A stretch of DNA of 64,000 bases, taken from positions 1,419,691 to 1,483,690 of the forward strand of contig NZ_BBXF01000001.1 in the NCBI RefSeq assembly GCF_001570585.1, written 5' to 3'. Numbering within the stretch: position 1 is the stretch's first letter; every line of letters starts with the position of its first letter. Of this stretch, positions 26,568 through 35,150 are shown one piece after another. The notes beneath the pieces are model-generated. The model was not told the origin of the DNA and searched no databases. It saw only the letters and a program-made list of their open reading frames with translations. This DNA comes from Herbidospora daliensis. Its GTDB lineage: Bacteria > Actinomycetota > Actinomycetes > Streptosporangiales > Streptosporangiaceae. The position numbers and the translations under genes are program-made.

Positions 26568-27347
26568 TCACTTCCCCAGTGCGATGTCGTCGAGGTAGAA
26601 CTCGTACGCCTGCGGGAGTTGCTCGCTGGCGATGGCGAGGTCGATCCGGCGCAGGCGGCCGGGCGACAGGGTGCCCACGTGCACCACGAAGGAGGTCCAG
26701 CGCTCCGGGGGCGCGTGAAGCGTCACGGTCGCGGCGCCCGCCCGTCCCGCCGAGGGCGAGGCGGCCAACCGGAGGATGGTGCCGTACTGCCGGCCGCCGT
26801 ACACGCGCAGGCGCAGCCGGGTGTTCGCGCCGATCAGCACAGGTGAGCCCGCCAGCAGCGTCACGGTCGCGGGCTGATCGCGGGTCTTCACCCGTCGCTG
26901 GATCCTGACGGCCGCCTCTTCACCGTCGGGCACCGGGCGGCCGGGGTCGACGTTCGTCCCGCTTCCGGACGCCTGCCAGCCCGTCCCGAGCGCCGACGCG
27001 TAGATCGAGCAGGCCGGGACGGGCGTGACCTCCACGACCCCCGAGCCCCTCGGCGCGGCGCAGGGGGGCACGCGCGGGCGTCCGGGCGTGGGGGTCGGCC
27101 GCGGGGCGCTCACGCTCTCGACGACCTGCGGGGTGCTCGTGCTTTTGACGACCTTGGGTGTCGGGGTGGGGGGCGCGGTGGTCGGGGCCTGGCTGGACGC
27201 CGGTCTTTCCCGCGCGCCCGACGCCTCCGCGCGGTCGTCCTGCCGGGGGATCAGCAGGGGCGGGACGGCGACGGCGACACAGATCACCACGGTGACGAGC
27301 AAGGCGTACCGTGTCCGCTGGCCGAGACGGCGCGGAGGGCCGCTCAT
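26568..27347 (-). CDS. Membrane-anchored protein with Pro/Thr linker and beta-sandwich-like domain
   Basis: 259 residues. One N-terminal helix (YALLVTVVICVAVAVPPLL) is followed by a Pro/Thr/Ser linker to about 95, then a C-terminal domain rich in alternating hydrophobic strands and ending YEFYLDDIALGK. The LDDI ending is typical of jelly-roll carbohydrate-binding folds, but I cannot name a family. As first gene of the operon with the kinase and regulator, an accessory ligand-binding role is plausible. Confidence 0.65.
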   Translation of the reverse strand: MSGPPRRLGQRTRYALLVTVVICVAVAVPPLLIPRQDDRAEASGARERPASSQAPTTAPPTPTPKVVKSTSTPQVVESVSAPRPTPTPGRPRVPPCAAPRGSGVVEVTPVPACSIYASALGTGWQASGSGTNVDPGRPVPDGEEAAVRIQRRVKTRDQPATVTLLAGSPVLIGANTRLRLRVYGGRQYGTILRLAASPSAGRAGAATVTLHAPPERWTSFVVHVGTLSPGRLRRIDLAIASEQLPQAYEFYLDDIALGK

Positions 27348-27854
27348 CGCCGACCTCCTGCACCGATATCAGGAGTCACATCACTTCCTTGCCGCACAAA
27401 ACAGAGTAGAGACATCTTCTGCCACAAACCGCTCATCGTGCGCAGACACCGGTCCCGATTCGGCAGGTGAGCGCGCCCGTCCCGGAAACTGGGCCCAACC
27501 GCCCCCGGCTTCTGGGACTTTCGACCCAGCCTCCTGCCAGAAGAGCCGAGTTCGGTCCTTCAGGCCCGGGAAGCTGCTGAGAAGTTCTTCGCCGTCCCCA
27601 CCTTCGCGACGTGACGCGGCATGTTTGATCACCATGTAGACCACGGCGTGGCGCGACCGTCTTCGGGGACGCGAAAGTTCTGGTCCCCGACGGCGCCCGC
27701 CTCATGCCGCTCGGTCGTCCGTGCGCCGTCGCCCTCGGGTGAATTCCGTGTGAGCTCCCGCTTTCCACGTTCGGTAATACGACGTACTCCGTCGGTGCAG
27801 ACCCCGCTGTACTCCTGGCGTGACAACCGTCGCATTCACCAGGAAGGGCAAATC
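27348..27854. other. Divergent intergenic region with a hairpin
   Basis: No convincing gene on either strand. It should hold the promoters of the two-component operon (minus) and the RTX-like gene (plus). An imperfect inverted repeat at 27506-27548 (TTCTGG with CCAGAA, extended by CGG/CCG with a two-base bulge) encloses a smaller TGGG/CCCA stem. Confidence 0.5.
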
Positions 27855-28406
27855 GTGACTCTCAAGAACGGTCTCCGCGCGCTGGCGATGGGCGCCCTGC
27901 TCGCCGTCCCTCTCACGGCCGTCGGCGCCACACCCGCGATGGCGGCCACCAATGTGGTGGCGTCCGGCGGGCAGTTGTCCGTCAGCGCGGGCTTCGCCGG
28001 CGACGACATCTCCATCAACGTCGAAAACGGATTCCTCGTCGTCAGGAACTTCAACGACACCATCTTCGCGGGCAGCGTCACCTGTACGAACGTCGACGCC
28101 CGCACGGTCCGGTGCGCCAGCGCGGGCATCACCAAGATGCTGGTGCGCACCAACACGGGGGCCGACACGGTGCGGAACAACACCGCCCTCCCGGCCCAGG
28201 CCTTTCTCGGGCCGGACGGCGACCTCTACTACGGCGGCTCGGCCCGCGACCTCGTCTCGGGTGAGGGCGGCAACGACCTCCTGGACGGCAACGGAGGCGA
28301 CGACGTCCTGATAGGCGACGAGGGCGGGTTCGACCAGGTCTTCGGCGGACCGGGCACCGACCTGTGCACGGCCGAGCAGGAGACCACCTGCGAGGGCGAC
28401 GCGTAG
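27855..28406 (+). CDS. Secreted RTX-like calcium-binding repeat protein
   Basis: 183 residues from a GTG preceded by AGGAAGG. The signal peptide (to about residue 30, TPAMAATN) precedes a beta-rich middle and a short C-terminal run of hemolysin-type nonapeptides (SGEGGNDLLDGNGGDDVLIG). Only about three repeat units are present, few for an RTX roll. Small secreted RTX-like proteins of this kind are frequent in actinomycetes, with no known role. It is closed by a hairpin at 28423-28454. Confidence 0.8.
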   Translation: MTLKNGLRALAMGALLAVPLTAVGATPAMAATNVVASGGQLSVSAGFAGDDISINVENGFLVVRNFNDTIFAGSVTCTNVDARTVRCASAGITKMLVRTNTGADTVRNNTALPAQAFLGPDGDLYYGGSARDLVSGEGGNDLLDGNGGDDVLIGDEGGFDQVFGGPGTDLCTAEQETTCEGDA

Positions 28407-28422
28407 CACCGAAGGACCTCAG

Positions 28423-28454
28423 ACCCGGGTGGGGCTCGGCCGGCTCCCCCGGGT
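28423..28454 (+). terminator. Hairpin terminator after the RTX-like gene
   Basis: ACCCGGG (28423-28429) pairs with CCCGGGT (28448-28454), starting 17 bases after the stop codon. The loop contains further G/C pairing potential. Confidence 0.65.
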
Positions 28455-28963
28455 TCCGGAGAGTGGCCGGACTTCCAGCCTCCGTTGCGGCAGGTGTTCG
28501 CGCGGCTCAACCCTGGAGGCCCTGGTCGCTCCGCAGCAGTCACGAGCCAGGTCCAGCACTGCGTGGTTGTCCGTGAACTGCTGTGCGGCGGCAAAGGTCG
28601 GCGTCATCAGGTGGAGTCGTGCACGTCGGTCACTGGTTCGATCCCGGCAAGGTCGCCTGCCACCGCAGTGGCGTCCACTCTCTCCGGTCAGTGCCGGCAG
28701 AGAACGCCGGCGATATGACGCGGACAACCAAGGCGGCTGCCCTATCCCGTCGCGACCCGCCTGACTCCTGCCAACCCGGCGGCGTCAGGCACGACTTCGA
28801 CGTTGGAACTCTGGCTCGCGCCCGACCGGAGAAGCGGCGGGGCGATGCTTCAACAGTCACCAGCGCCAGCCTGGTCGAGACCTTCGCTGTCCCCTCCTCC
28901 TATTGGTCGGCAGCGAAGGTCTCAACGTCCCCTAGATCGGTGCAGCCGGTCACGCCCCGCGGT
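28455..28963. other. Intergenic, no gene supported
   Basis: Several short frames cross this stretch but none has a ribosome-binding site or protein-like composition. A T-loop-like GGTTCGATCCC occurs near 28643 without a foldable tRNA around it. Confidence 0.45.
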
Positions 28964-29626
28964 CTACCTCGACGGCCGGGGCGCCGTCGGCAGGCAGGCG
29001 CGGACGCCTCCCTCGGCGCCGCGGGTGAAGAAGGAGATCCGTTGCTCGGCGGAGCCGTGGTCGCCGACGTCGGTCCAGGGTGTGCGGTCTCCCATACGGC
29101 GCAGGGCGGCGCGGAGTTCGGCCACGTCTCCGTCCTCGAAGAGCAGCGTCTTCTGGGCCGCCGCGCCGAACAGCACCGCGCCGGCGAAGCAGTCGGCCTG
29201 CAACTCCTGGGCGCGGAGCACCAGGGAACGCTGGATCCTGGCCTGGACGGCGTGCCCCCACTCGTGGGCGATGACGAGGTAGACCCAGGCGTCACCGGAT
29301 CGGTAGCCGCTGGCCATGAGGTCGAAGTCCCAGGCGATGAAGTCGCCGGGCACGCAGTAGAAGGCGTTGCCGAAGCCGGTGCGGCTCCCGCCGCAGGCCG
29401 GCGGCTGTCGCTGGCCCCGCTGGAAGGAACCGAACACTCTGGGGGGCTGATAGGTGCCGGTGAAGAATCTGGTCCAGTTGCGGGCCCAGTAGGCGTTCGT
29501 CACCTTGGTCGCGGTAGCTATGTCGGCGTTGATGTCGTCGGGAACACGCGGCGCCGCGTTCGCTGGAGCGGCTATGAGCAGGGACGATGTCAGGAGTGCG
29601 GCAAGGGCCGCCGATCGGATGCGCAT
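28964..29626 (-). CDS. Secreted neutral zinc metallopeptidase
   Basis: About 220 residues from ATG 29626. The signal peptide MRIRSAALAALLTSSLLIAA precedes a YpfJ-type metallopeptidase domain with the zinc site AHEWGHAVQ and downstream ligand region ELQADCFAGAVLF. Conserved cysteines (ACGG, FYCVPGD) are present. All catalytic residues are intact, unlike the paralogue at 51.6-52.4 kb. An in-frame ATG 69 bases upstream is possible but would spoil the signal peptide. Confidence 0.85.
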   Translation of the reverse strand: MRIRSAALAALLTSSLLIAAPANAAPRVPDDINADIATATKVTNAYWARNWTRFFTGTYQPPRVFGSFQRGQRQPPACGGSRTGFGNAFYCVPGDFIAWDFDLMASGYRSGDAWVYLVIAHEWGHAVQARIQRSLVLRAQELQADCFAGAVLFGAAAQKTLLFEDGDVAELRAALRRMGDRTPWTDVGDHGSAEQRISFFTRGAEGGVRACLPTAPRPSR

Positions 29627-30055
29627 GGAGGTCCCGGTCTTCGTGGGGGATGGGACTCCATTGGAAAGGACCTCCCGCAGACGCGAGTATGGCATTTTTC
29701 ATAGATGCGGGAACGATGACGGATGCGCATCAATGGTTTCAACGCCCTGTTTGACGTGGGGAACTTCCTGCATGGGCCGGGTTAGCGCAGTCGAAGTGGT
29801 TGAGCTCCCAGAGGCTGGGGGCTCCGTTCGAGTGGACGACCATTAGCTACCCGACTTCCCATGAGCCCGATCGCTTTCAGGCGCATTCCAGAGTCAGCAT
29901 CCGAACACCACATCGTCGAGTTCGCAGGAGCGACGGAGAGGACCAAATTCCCAACGGCCAGGGTGTCGTCGTTCAATTTCAGAAGACGACCGCGCGAGGA
30001 CAGTTTCCGGCAGTTGCGTCGCTCTCTCACGACGGCTGAGCCCAAGTCCGTCTCC
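29627..30055. other. Intergenic, no gene supported
   Basis: Moderately lower GC. One minus-strand frame of 87 codons ending at 29782 has a semi-plausible composition but no ribosome-binding site and no recognisable family. I leave it unannotated. Confidence 0.4.
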
Positions 30056-31480
30056 TCAGGGAGAAAGCTCTCGGCGACCTGGAACCGCTGCCCAAACCCC
30101 GGCGATCATTGCGGCGAGCACGGGAAGTGCCACGACAAAAGCGGCGATCAGCAGCCATGGGGTCTCGAACGGTACCCGTGGGGGCACGTCCCAGCCGATC
30201 GGGGCGGTCATGGGCCAGGCCAGGAGCAGGCCGATGACGCAGCCGGCGACAGCACCGATCCCCGCGCCGAGGGCCGCCCCGAACGCTGCTCGGCAGGCGA
30301 CGAAGTACCGCAGGGCTGCGGTGGAACCACCGCCGACCCGGCGCAGGATGCGCCTCGATGCGGCGGAGCGGGTTGTGGTCAGGGCGCCGGCCAGGGCGAT
30401 GAGAAGCACTACCGCGACGAAGTCCTGCCAGCCGGTCGGAGCGTGGTAGCCCCGCTCCACCTGGACGCGTGCCGTTGCGCCCAGTCGGCGGCTGAGTCTT
30501 TCCTCCTCGATCGCCGAGGTCCGGTGCAGCGAAGGGTCGATGATCAGCTGGTTCGACTCCAGGTGGAAGCCGAAATCTTCCATGATCTTCGCAGGGATGA
30601 AGACCGAACCCACCCGGGGCTCCGCGGGTCTGACGGTGACGGCCGGAACGGTTTTGACGGAAGTCGAGGGGTCGGACAGGGAGCGTTCGTACCGGATCAC
30701 CATCGAGTCTTGTGTTTCTCCGCCTGCCGCCAGCACCACGACTGTTTTCTGGTCGTAGGGGGTCGACGGGTCTCCGGTGAGGTAATGGAGCAGCGCCTGA
30801 TCACCTATGTGGATTTCCTGCAGGAACGAATGGTCGGCGGTTTCCACAGTGAAGTAGCCGCGCTCGCGCCTGCTGTTGTTCTGTACGACGGGCGCTCCGG
30901 AGAATTCCTGTACGACGGCCTCCCGAACGGCCGCCGCCCGCTCCGGCGAGAACCCTTCCACGACGAGTGCCCCCAGCCGGGCCACGGGCCGATAGTCCGC
31001 CCTGGCCTTCGCCGTCACCGCGACCGAGAGGATCACTACGGCGACCGCGACGGCGGTGGCTGCCATGGTCGTCGTCACGCCGGCCGCGATCCGAGCGGGT
31101 TTGTCAGCCATTGGACGGACCGCCGGCCGGATTGCGGGCGGCAACGGTGAGGCGCTGCGCCCGAGCACTCCCAGCAGCCAGGCGATGACGGGACCCAAGC
31201 CCAAGATCAGCAGCGCGCCGGCGATCACGCCCGCCAGTACGGTCACCGCCGTCCCGAAGTCGTCATAAGGCTGATCTTCGTGGGTGGACCACGCGAAGAA
31301 CGCCATGACCGCGAGGCCGAACGACGCCAGGACGACCCCTCTGACCAGGCGACTCCTGGGCACCTCGTCATATCGGGCGCGTGGGGCCGACCTGGCCGCG
31401 AAGAATACGGAGCCGCACACCAGGGTTGCGGGGATGCTCAGAATCACTATCCAAAACAGGATCATCTCGATCACCGGCAA
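30056..31480 (-). CDS. FtsX-like permease, half-length, without an ATPase partner
   Basis: 474 residues. N-terminal helices (MILFWIVILSIPATLVCG, VVLASFGLAVMAFFAW and more) are followed by an extracytoplasmic domain of about 170 residues, then three helices near the C-terminus. The topology resembles half of a MacB/FtsX-type ABC permease, whose actinomycete versions are usually about 800 residues with two such units. No ABC ATPase gene is nearby. It may be a solitary or truncated permease. Confidence 0.6.
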   Translation of the reverse strand: MPVIEMILFWIVILSIPATLVCGSVFFAARSAPRARYDEVPRSRLVRGVVLASFGLAVMAFFAWSTHEDQPYDDFGTAVTVLAGVIAGALLILGLGPVIAWLLGVLGRSASPLPPAIRPAVRPMADKPARIAAGVTTTMAATAVAVAVVILSVAVTAKARADYRPVARLGALVVEGFSPERAAAVREAVVQEFSGAPVVQNNSRRERGYFTVETADHSFLQEIHIGDQALLHYLTGDPSTPYDQKTVVVLAAGGETQDSMVIRYERSLSDPSTSVKTVPAVTVRPAEPRVGSVFIPAKIMEDFGFHLESNQLIIDPSLHRTSAIEEERLSRRLGATARVQVERGYHAPTGWQDFVAVVLLIALAGALTTTRSAASRRILRRVGGGSTAALRYFVACRAAFGAALGAGIGAVAGCVIGLLLAWPMTAPIGWDVPPRVPFETPWLLIAAFVVALPVLAAMIAGVWAAVPGRRELSP

Positions 31481-31823
31481 ATAGTAGGGAAGCAGCGGCC
31501 CACCTTGCCTCGGTCACAACCGAAACCCGCTGGGTGAAGGTGACCCATTCACTTCCACACGAGGTCCATCCACGCGCACTTGTCGAGCGGCGCCGAGTAA
31601 CGTCGCTCGGCTTACCCCGGACATGGGGGCCGATCTCCTGAACCACTGCGGTCCGGGCGAAGACCTCCGCCATTGGGCAAGGACTCTCACTGCACCGGCA
31701 TCAAGGAGTCGCGATCCGGTGCGGCGATAATCCCGGCGGACTTCTGCGAGGTGAAATCCGGACTGGTTTCCGGAGGCCCTCCATTCGAATTCGACAGACA
31801 TGCGGCCGATAGCCTTGAGCACC
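31481..31823. other. Intergenic, no gene supported
   Basis: Contains an imperfect inverted repeat (GGGTGAAG...TTCACTTCC) near 31530-31556 and no defensible open frame. It presumably carries promoters for the divergent permease and the plus-strand pair. Confidence 0.45.
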
Positions 31824-32480
31824 ATGCACGACGATCCCGGCTGGCCAGGTCTCGACCCGGCCCGCCACCCCTTCACGTGGAACCCCGGCGACGAAACCGA
31901 CATCGCGCGGCTCGTCCCGGCCGCCGGGGCGAGTTGGGAAGACACGTGGCGTTTCGTCGACGAGGTCACCGACCTGCTGGTGTCGCGGTACGGGCCGTGG
32001 GTGTTCGCCTGGAGCTGGTCCGTGACCGGGGTCGGGGGTGGCGGGATCGTCACCGAATGGTGCTGCGTGAATCATTCCGTGGGCGAACCGGATGAGACCG
32101 CCGCCAAGGTGGTGGCGGCGCTGCACGAATGGCGCGACTGGCTTGAGGAACTGGCCGAGCGGTTCGGCCGGCTGGCCCCTCCGTCCCATGCGACGGCCGA
32201 GGAGCGGAGCTGGCACCTCGAACGCGCGGCGGTCCGTCTGGTCACGCTGGTCGTCGACCGGACGGGCGCGGAAGCCGGCTGGCACGGGCAGTGCAGGCGG
32301 GTGCTGAAGTGGTTCCTGGCCTCGGCGGGCGTCGATCGGCGCGAAGCCGAAACGGTCGTCGAATCAGCGGTCGGGGGCAGGTTCGAGAGCTGGGTCGAAC
32401 CCCGGCGCACCGTGGTCGACGCGGTCGGCGAAGACCTGGCCGTCGAGGTCACCGGCCACCGGCCCTACCGTGATCACTGA
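31824..32480 (+). CDS. Hypothetical protein paired with a Fic-like gene
   Basis: 218 residues from ATG 31824. Trp-rich N-terminal part (HPFTWNPGDETDIARL, WVFAWSWSVTGVGGGGIVTE) and a helical C-terminal half. No family is recognised. It overlaps the Fic-like gene by 11 bases, so the two are coupled, and it could be the Fic partner or inhibitor. It lacks an obvious inhibitory S/TxxxE(G/N) helix. Confidence 0.6.
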   Translation: MHDDPGWPGLDPARHPFTWNPGDETDIARLVPAAGASWEDTWRFVDEVTDLLVSRYGPWVFAWSWSVTGVGGGGIVTEWCCVNHSVGEPDETAAKVVAALHEWRDWLEELAERFGRLAPPSHATAEERSWHLERAAVRLVTLVVDRTGAEAGWHGQCRRVLKWFLASAGVDRREAETVVESAVGGRFESWVEPRRTVVDAVGEDLAVEVTGHRPYRDH

Positions 32481-33447
32481 CGCGCTCGCCACCTGGTGCC
32501 GGGTACGCCGCGAGGCCGACTGGTCGATGCCCGGCGCCGACCTCGAAACTCCGCCCGTCGTGGCGCGGGCCGACGGTTTCGCGCAGGTGGCGTCGTTGCG
32601 AACCGCTCTACCGCGCGTGTACGCGGACGCCGCGGCACAACAGCCGCTCACGTTCGAGCTGCTGGCCGACTGGCAGCGATCGGTTCTCGGTGTCTCCGCC
32701 GTCTCCTTCCGGGACGGCGACGCCTACGCCAAGCAGGGTCGGGAACGGTACGCGCTGACGCCGCACACCCGACGCGACTTCGCGGCCTGCCTGCGGGAGA
32801 GCGCCGACCTCGCGGTGCCACTGCCGGCTCGCGCGGCGCGTGTCCATCTGGACGTGGCCTTCTTCCACCCGTTCGCCGACGGCAACGCCCGGTCCGCCCT
32901 CCTGGCTCTGGCGTTCGTACTGAGAAGAGAAGGCGTCATGCTCGACCAGGCAGGACCTCTCCGGACCACGCGATATGCCGATGATCCTGAAGGCGCGGCG
33001 GATCTGGCGGACCTGGTGAACGTCCTGATCCATGCGACGAAGCGGCGAACGTCAGTCGCTGCCGCGCATGAATCCGAATTTCGACGGACTGTAGGCGTCG
33101 CCGTCGTCTTCGTGCCAGTCGCAGAACAGCGCCTGAACGAAATCCGGACCGCCGTTGACGAGGATCAGCCTGCTGTCGGGGGACTCCGGAAGGTCGAATC
33201 GAGCGATTCTCTCGTCACCGGGACCGATCTCCCGCAGCGCGAGGCTCTCGTATTCGTGCCTGATCCGGGTATATCTGACGTGCTCGAACATCAGGTCGAC
33301 CCGTCGGCCGCCTTCCTTCTCGGGAAGGCTTCGAAACAACATCCTCGAATAGCTGACCGAGTAAGCCCAGAGCCTGAACTCCCGCTCCCACGCCACGGCG
33401 ATCGTCATCCGCACCTATTCCCAAAGCCAGAAGAGCGACCAGAGTAA
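32470..33447 (+). CDS. Fic/DOC-like protein with altered motif
   Basis: The open frame is 325 residues, GTG start. The Fic core is in the first 195 residues and shows HPFADGNARSALL where the family has HPFx(D/E)GNGRxxR, so one Gly is Ala and the last Arg is Leu. Fic enzymes transfer AMP or related groups to proteins; the missing Arg, which contacts the nucleotide, makes activity doubtful. The tail after about residue 195 is antisense to another gene and is probably not conserved. Confidence 0.65.
   Translation: MITDALATWCRVRREADWSMPGADLETPPVVARADGFAQVASLRTALPRVYADAAAQQPLTFELLADWQRSVLGVSAVSFRDGDAYAKQGRERYALTPHTRRDFAACLRESADLAVPLPARAARVHLDVAFFHPFADGNARSALLALAFVLRREGVMLDQAGPLRTTRYADDPEGAADLADLVNVLIHATKRRTSVAAAHESEFRRTVGVAVVFVPVAEQRLNEIRTAVDEDQPAVGGLRKVESSDSLVTGTDLPQREALVFVPDPGISDVLEHQVDPSAAFLLGKASKQHPRIADRVSPEPELPLPRHGDRHPHLFPKPEERPE
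33052..33408 (-). CDS. Conserved-looking hypothetical protein
   Basis: 118 residues from ATG 33408 (a GTG two codons upstream is possible). It starts MTIAVAWEREFRLWAYSVSY and has balanced, structured composition with late FVQALFCDWHEDDGDAYSP. I do not recognise a named family. It is completely antisense to the tail of the Fic-like frame, and I consider this strand the real one. Confidence 0.6.
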   Translation of the reverse strand: MTIAVAWEREFRLWAYSVSYSRMLFRSLPEKEGGRRVDLMFEHVRYTRIRHEYESLALREIGPGDERIARFDLPESPDSRLILVNGGPDFVQALFCDWHEDDGDAYSPSKFGFMRGSD

Positions 33448-33477
33448 AACACAATCGCCCATAGTGCCCTCGTACTC
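33415..33477 (-). pseudogene. C-terminal remnant related to the 23.2 kb membrane protein
   Basis: The in-frame stretch EYEGTMGDCVLLWSLFWLWE ends in TAG at 33415. It parallels EGTPGDCVLPWSPSWLF at the end of the split membrane gene at 23.2 kb, with several synonymous base differences, so the match is at protein level. Only the last 20 or so codons remain here, possibly readable as a 15-residue peptide from ATG 33462. Confidence 0.4.
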
Positions 33478-33492
33478 CGAGGACGCGGATCC

Positions 33493-34113
33493 TCACCGCT
33501 CGCGTTGTGCCGCCCATTGAGGCAGCGTGCCGTTCATGGCGTTCGCGGCGAACGCGACTCTCTCCCCCATAGCCCGCCTGCACGTCTCGGCACTGATCCC
33601 GTCCATCGCGAAGGTCTCCCACAGACCTCCAGGATTCAGGAACCGGTCGGCGTGACTCGTTCCGAGCTTCTCGTCCATGACCATGAGAGCGCCGAGGGCA
33701 TAGTGCTTCTGCCGCAGGTATCGATCGAGATAAGCGCACGGGATGTCCGCGTCTTCGGCCTCGCCGAACCGGGCCAGCGCCACGCAGTATCCCGCCCCCG
33801 CGTGCACCACCTCGCTTTCGAGCAGCAGCCCCGCCAACCGGCCCCGGAAGTGAATCCGCCGGTCCAGCGCGATGAGCCAGGCGGCCGTGAGCCGGGCGCG
33901 CCATTCGCCGTCGAGCAGTACGCCGAGTTCGTGGTCGGTGATCCGGCGGGCGTCCTTCGCGAGGCCGCGCCCGAACCTGATCGCCTCGTAGTCGGGAAAG
34001 CGCAGGAAGGCGCCCAGCAGTTTCATGTAGCGCCGGTATCCGCACCATTCCGGAACAACGAAGCGTCGCACCAGATCGATCATCTCGTCATCCGGTGGAG
34101 TGGGCATGCGCAT
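33493..34113 (-). CDS. DUF6000 family protein
   Basis: 206 residues from ATG 34113 (or 34107). The region LVRRFVVPEWCGYRRYMKLLGAFLRFP and a later DRYLRQKHYALGALMVMDEKLGT fit DUF6000, a mostly helical family without known function; the name is from memory. Eleven bases separate its start from the WYL regulator stop, so it is probably co-transcribed with that gene. Confidence 0.7.
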   Translation of the reverse strand: MRMPTPPDDEMIDLVRRFVVPEWCGYRRYMKLLGAFLRFPDYEAIRFGRGLAKDARRITDHELGVLLDGEWRARLTAAWLIALDRRIHFRGRLAGLLLESEVVHAGAGYCVALARFGEAEDADIPCAYLDRYLRQKHYALGALMVMDEKLGTSHADRFLNPGGLWETFAMDGISAETCRRAMGERVAFAANAMNGTLPQWAAQRER

Positions 34114-34124
34114 GGGATTCGGCC

Positions 34125-35087
34125 TCAGGCTTCCCCGCGGCCATCGGCCGCCCTCATGAACCGCTCCGCCACCAACCGCAGATGCTCGATCAGTTCCGGC
34201 GGCTCCGACACGTCGAACTCCAAGTCCAGCAGCCCGAGATGCACCGCCAGGCTCGAAATGCTCTCCGCCCCGGTGTCCAGCACGCACGTCCCCTCGTCGA
34301 CCGCCTCCACCACCCCCACCGCCGGATTGACACGTTCGGTCACCACGTCAGCCCGCGCGTGCACGACCACCCGCGCCCGCCACCGCCAGGCCGCCGAGGA
34401 GACCCCGCGCGCCACGTAGGCGGCCGCGCCCCCTTCGGGCGGATCGCGCGGCGGAAACCGGGGCCCGGTCGGAACCCGGGGAGCGACGCGGTCAACCCGG
34501 AAGGTGCGCCAGTCGTCTCGGTCCACGTCCCAGGCCACCAGGTACCACCGCCGTCCCCACGACACGATTCGATAAGGCTCCACCACGCGCAGGGTGCTCG
34601 ACCCGTCGTGGGCGCGGTAGTCGAACCGTAGTCTCTCCCGGTTCCGGCAGGCGGTCGCGAGTGCCGACAGCACCGTCGCGTCGACGGCCGGGCCGGGGCG
34701 GTCGGCGGGCACCGGTTCGGTCGAGGTTCGGAGCGCGTCGACCCGTGCCCGCAGGCGGGACGGCAGCACCTGTTCCAGTTTGGTCAGCGCGCGGGCGGAG
34801 GTCTCCTCGATGCCGGGGGCGCCGGTGCGCAGGCCGATCGCGACGGCCACGGCCTCCTCGTCGTCGAGGAGCAGGGGAGGCATGGCGGTGCCCGCGCCGA
34901 GGCGGTAGCCGCCGTCGGTGCCCCGGCTCGCGTGGACGGGGTAGCCCAGGTCGCGCAGGCGTTCGACGTCGCGGCGTACGGTGCGGTCGCTGACGCCGAG
35001 GCGGTCGGCGAGGTCGCGGCCGGGCCAGTCGCGGCGGGCCTGCAACAGTGACAGCAGGCGCAGGAGGCGGGCCGAGGTTTCCAGCAT
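34125..35087 (-). CDS. WYL-domain transcriptional regulator (DeoR-like N-terminus)
   Basis: 320 residues from ATG 35087. N-terminal winged helix (LADRLGVSDRTVRRDVERLRDLGYPV), then a WYL domain (VEPYRIVSWGRRWYLVAWDVDRDDWRTFRVDRV) and a WCX extension. WYL regulators sense small ligands or nucleic acids. It is divergent from the epoxide hydrolase, 63 bases apart, and likely controls it. Confidence 0.92.
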   Translation of the reverse strand: MLETSARLLRLLSLLQARRDWPGRDLADRLGVSDRTVRRDVERLRDLGYPVHASRGTDGGYRLGAGTAMPPLLLDDEEAVAVAIGLRTGAPGIEETSARALTKLEQVLPSRLRARVDALRTSTEPVPADRPGPAVDATVLSALATACRNRERLRFDYRAHDGSSTLRVVEPYRIVSWGRRWYLVAWDVDRDDWRTFRVDRVAPRVPTGPRFPPRDPPEGGAAAYVARGVSSAAWRWRARVVVHARADVVTERVNPAVGVVEAVDEGTCVLDTGAESISSLAVHLGLLDLEFDVSEPPELIEHLRLVAERFMRAADGRGEA

Positions 35088-35150
35088 GGACGTCACATTG
35101 CCACCACTTCCGGACAGAGGCTGACCGGAAGTCCCCGTAGCGTTGCGGTC

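Noticed and set aside
27381-27644. Minus-strand frame of 87 codons upstream of the two-component operon
   Set aside because: No ribosome-binding site, no recognisable pattern, and it runs through a promoter-containing divergent region.
28600-28680. tRNA-like GGTTCGATCCC stretch
   Set aside because: The T-stem pairs poorly and no matching acceptor, D-arm or anticodon arm can be drawn around it.
29782-30045. Minus-strand frame of 87 codons before the permease
   Set aside because: Composition is semi-plausible but there is no ribosome-binding site or known family; evidence is too weak for a call.
33409-33447. C-terminal tail of the Fic-like frame as a real domain
   Set aside because: From about residue 195 it is antisense to a more protein-like gene and carries no Fic-family features.
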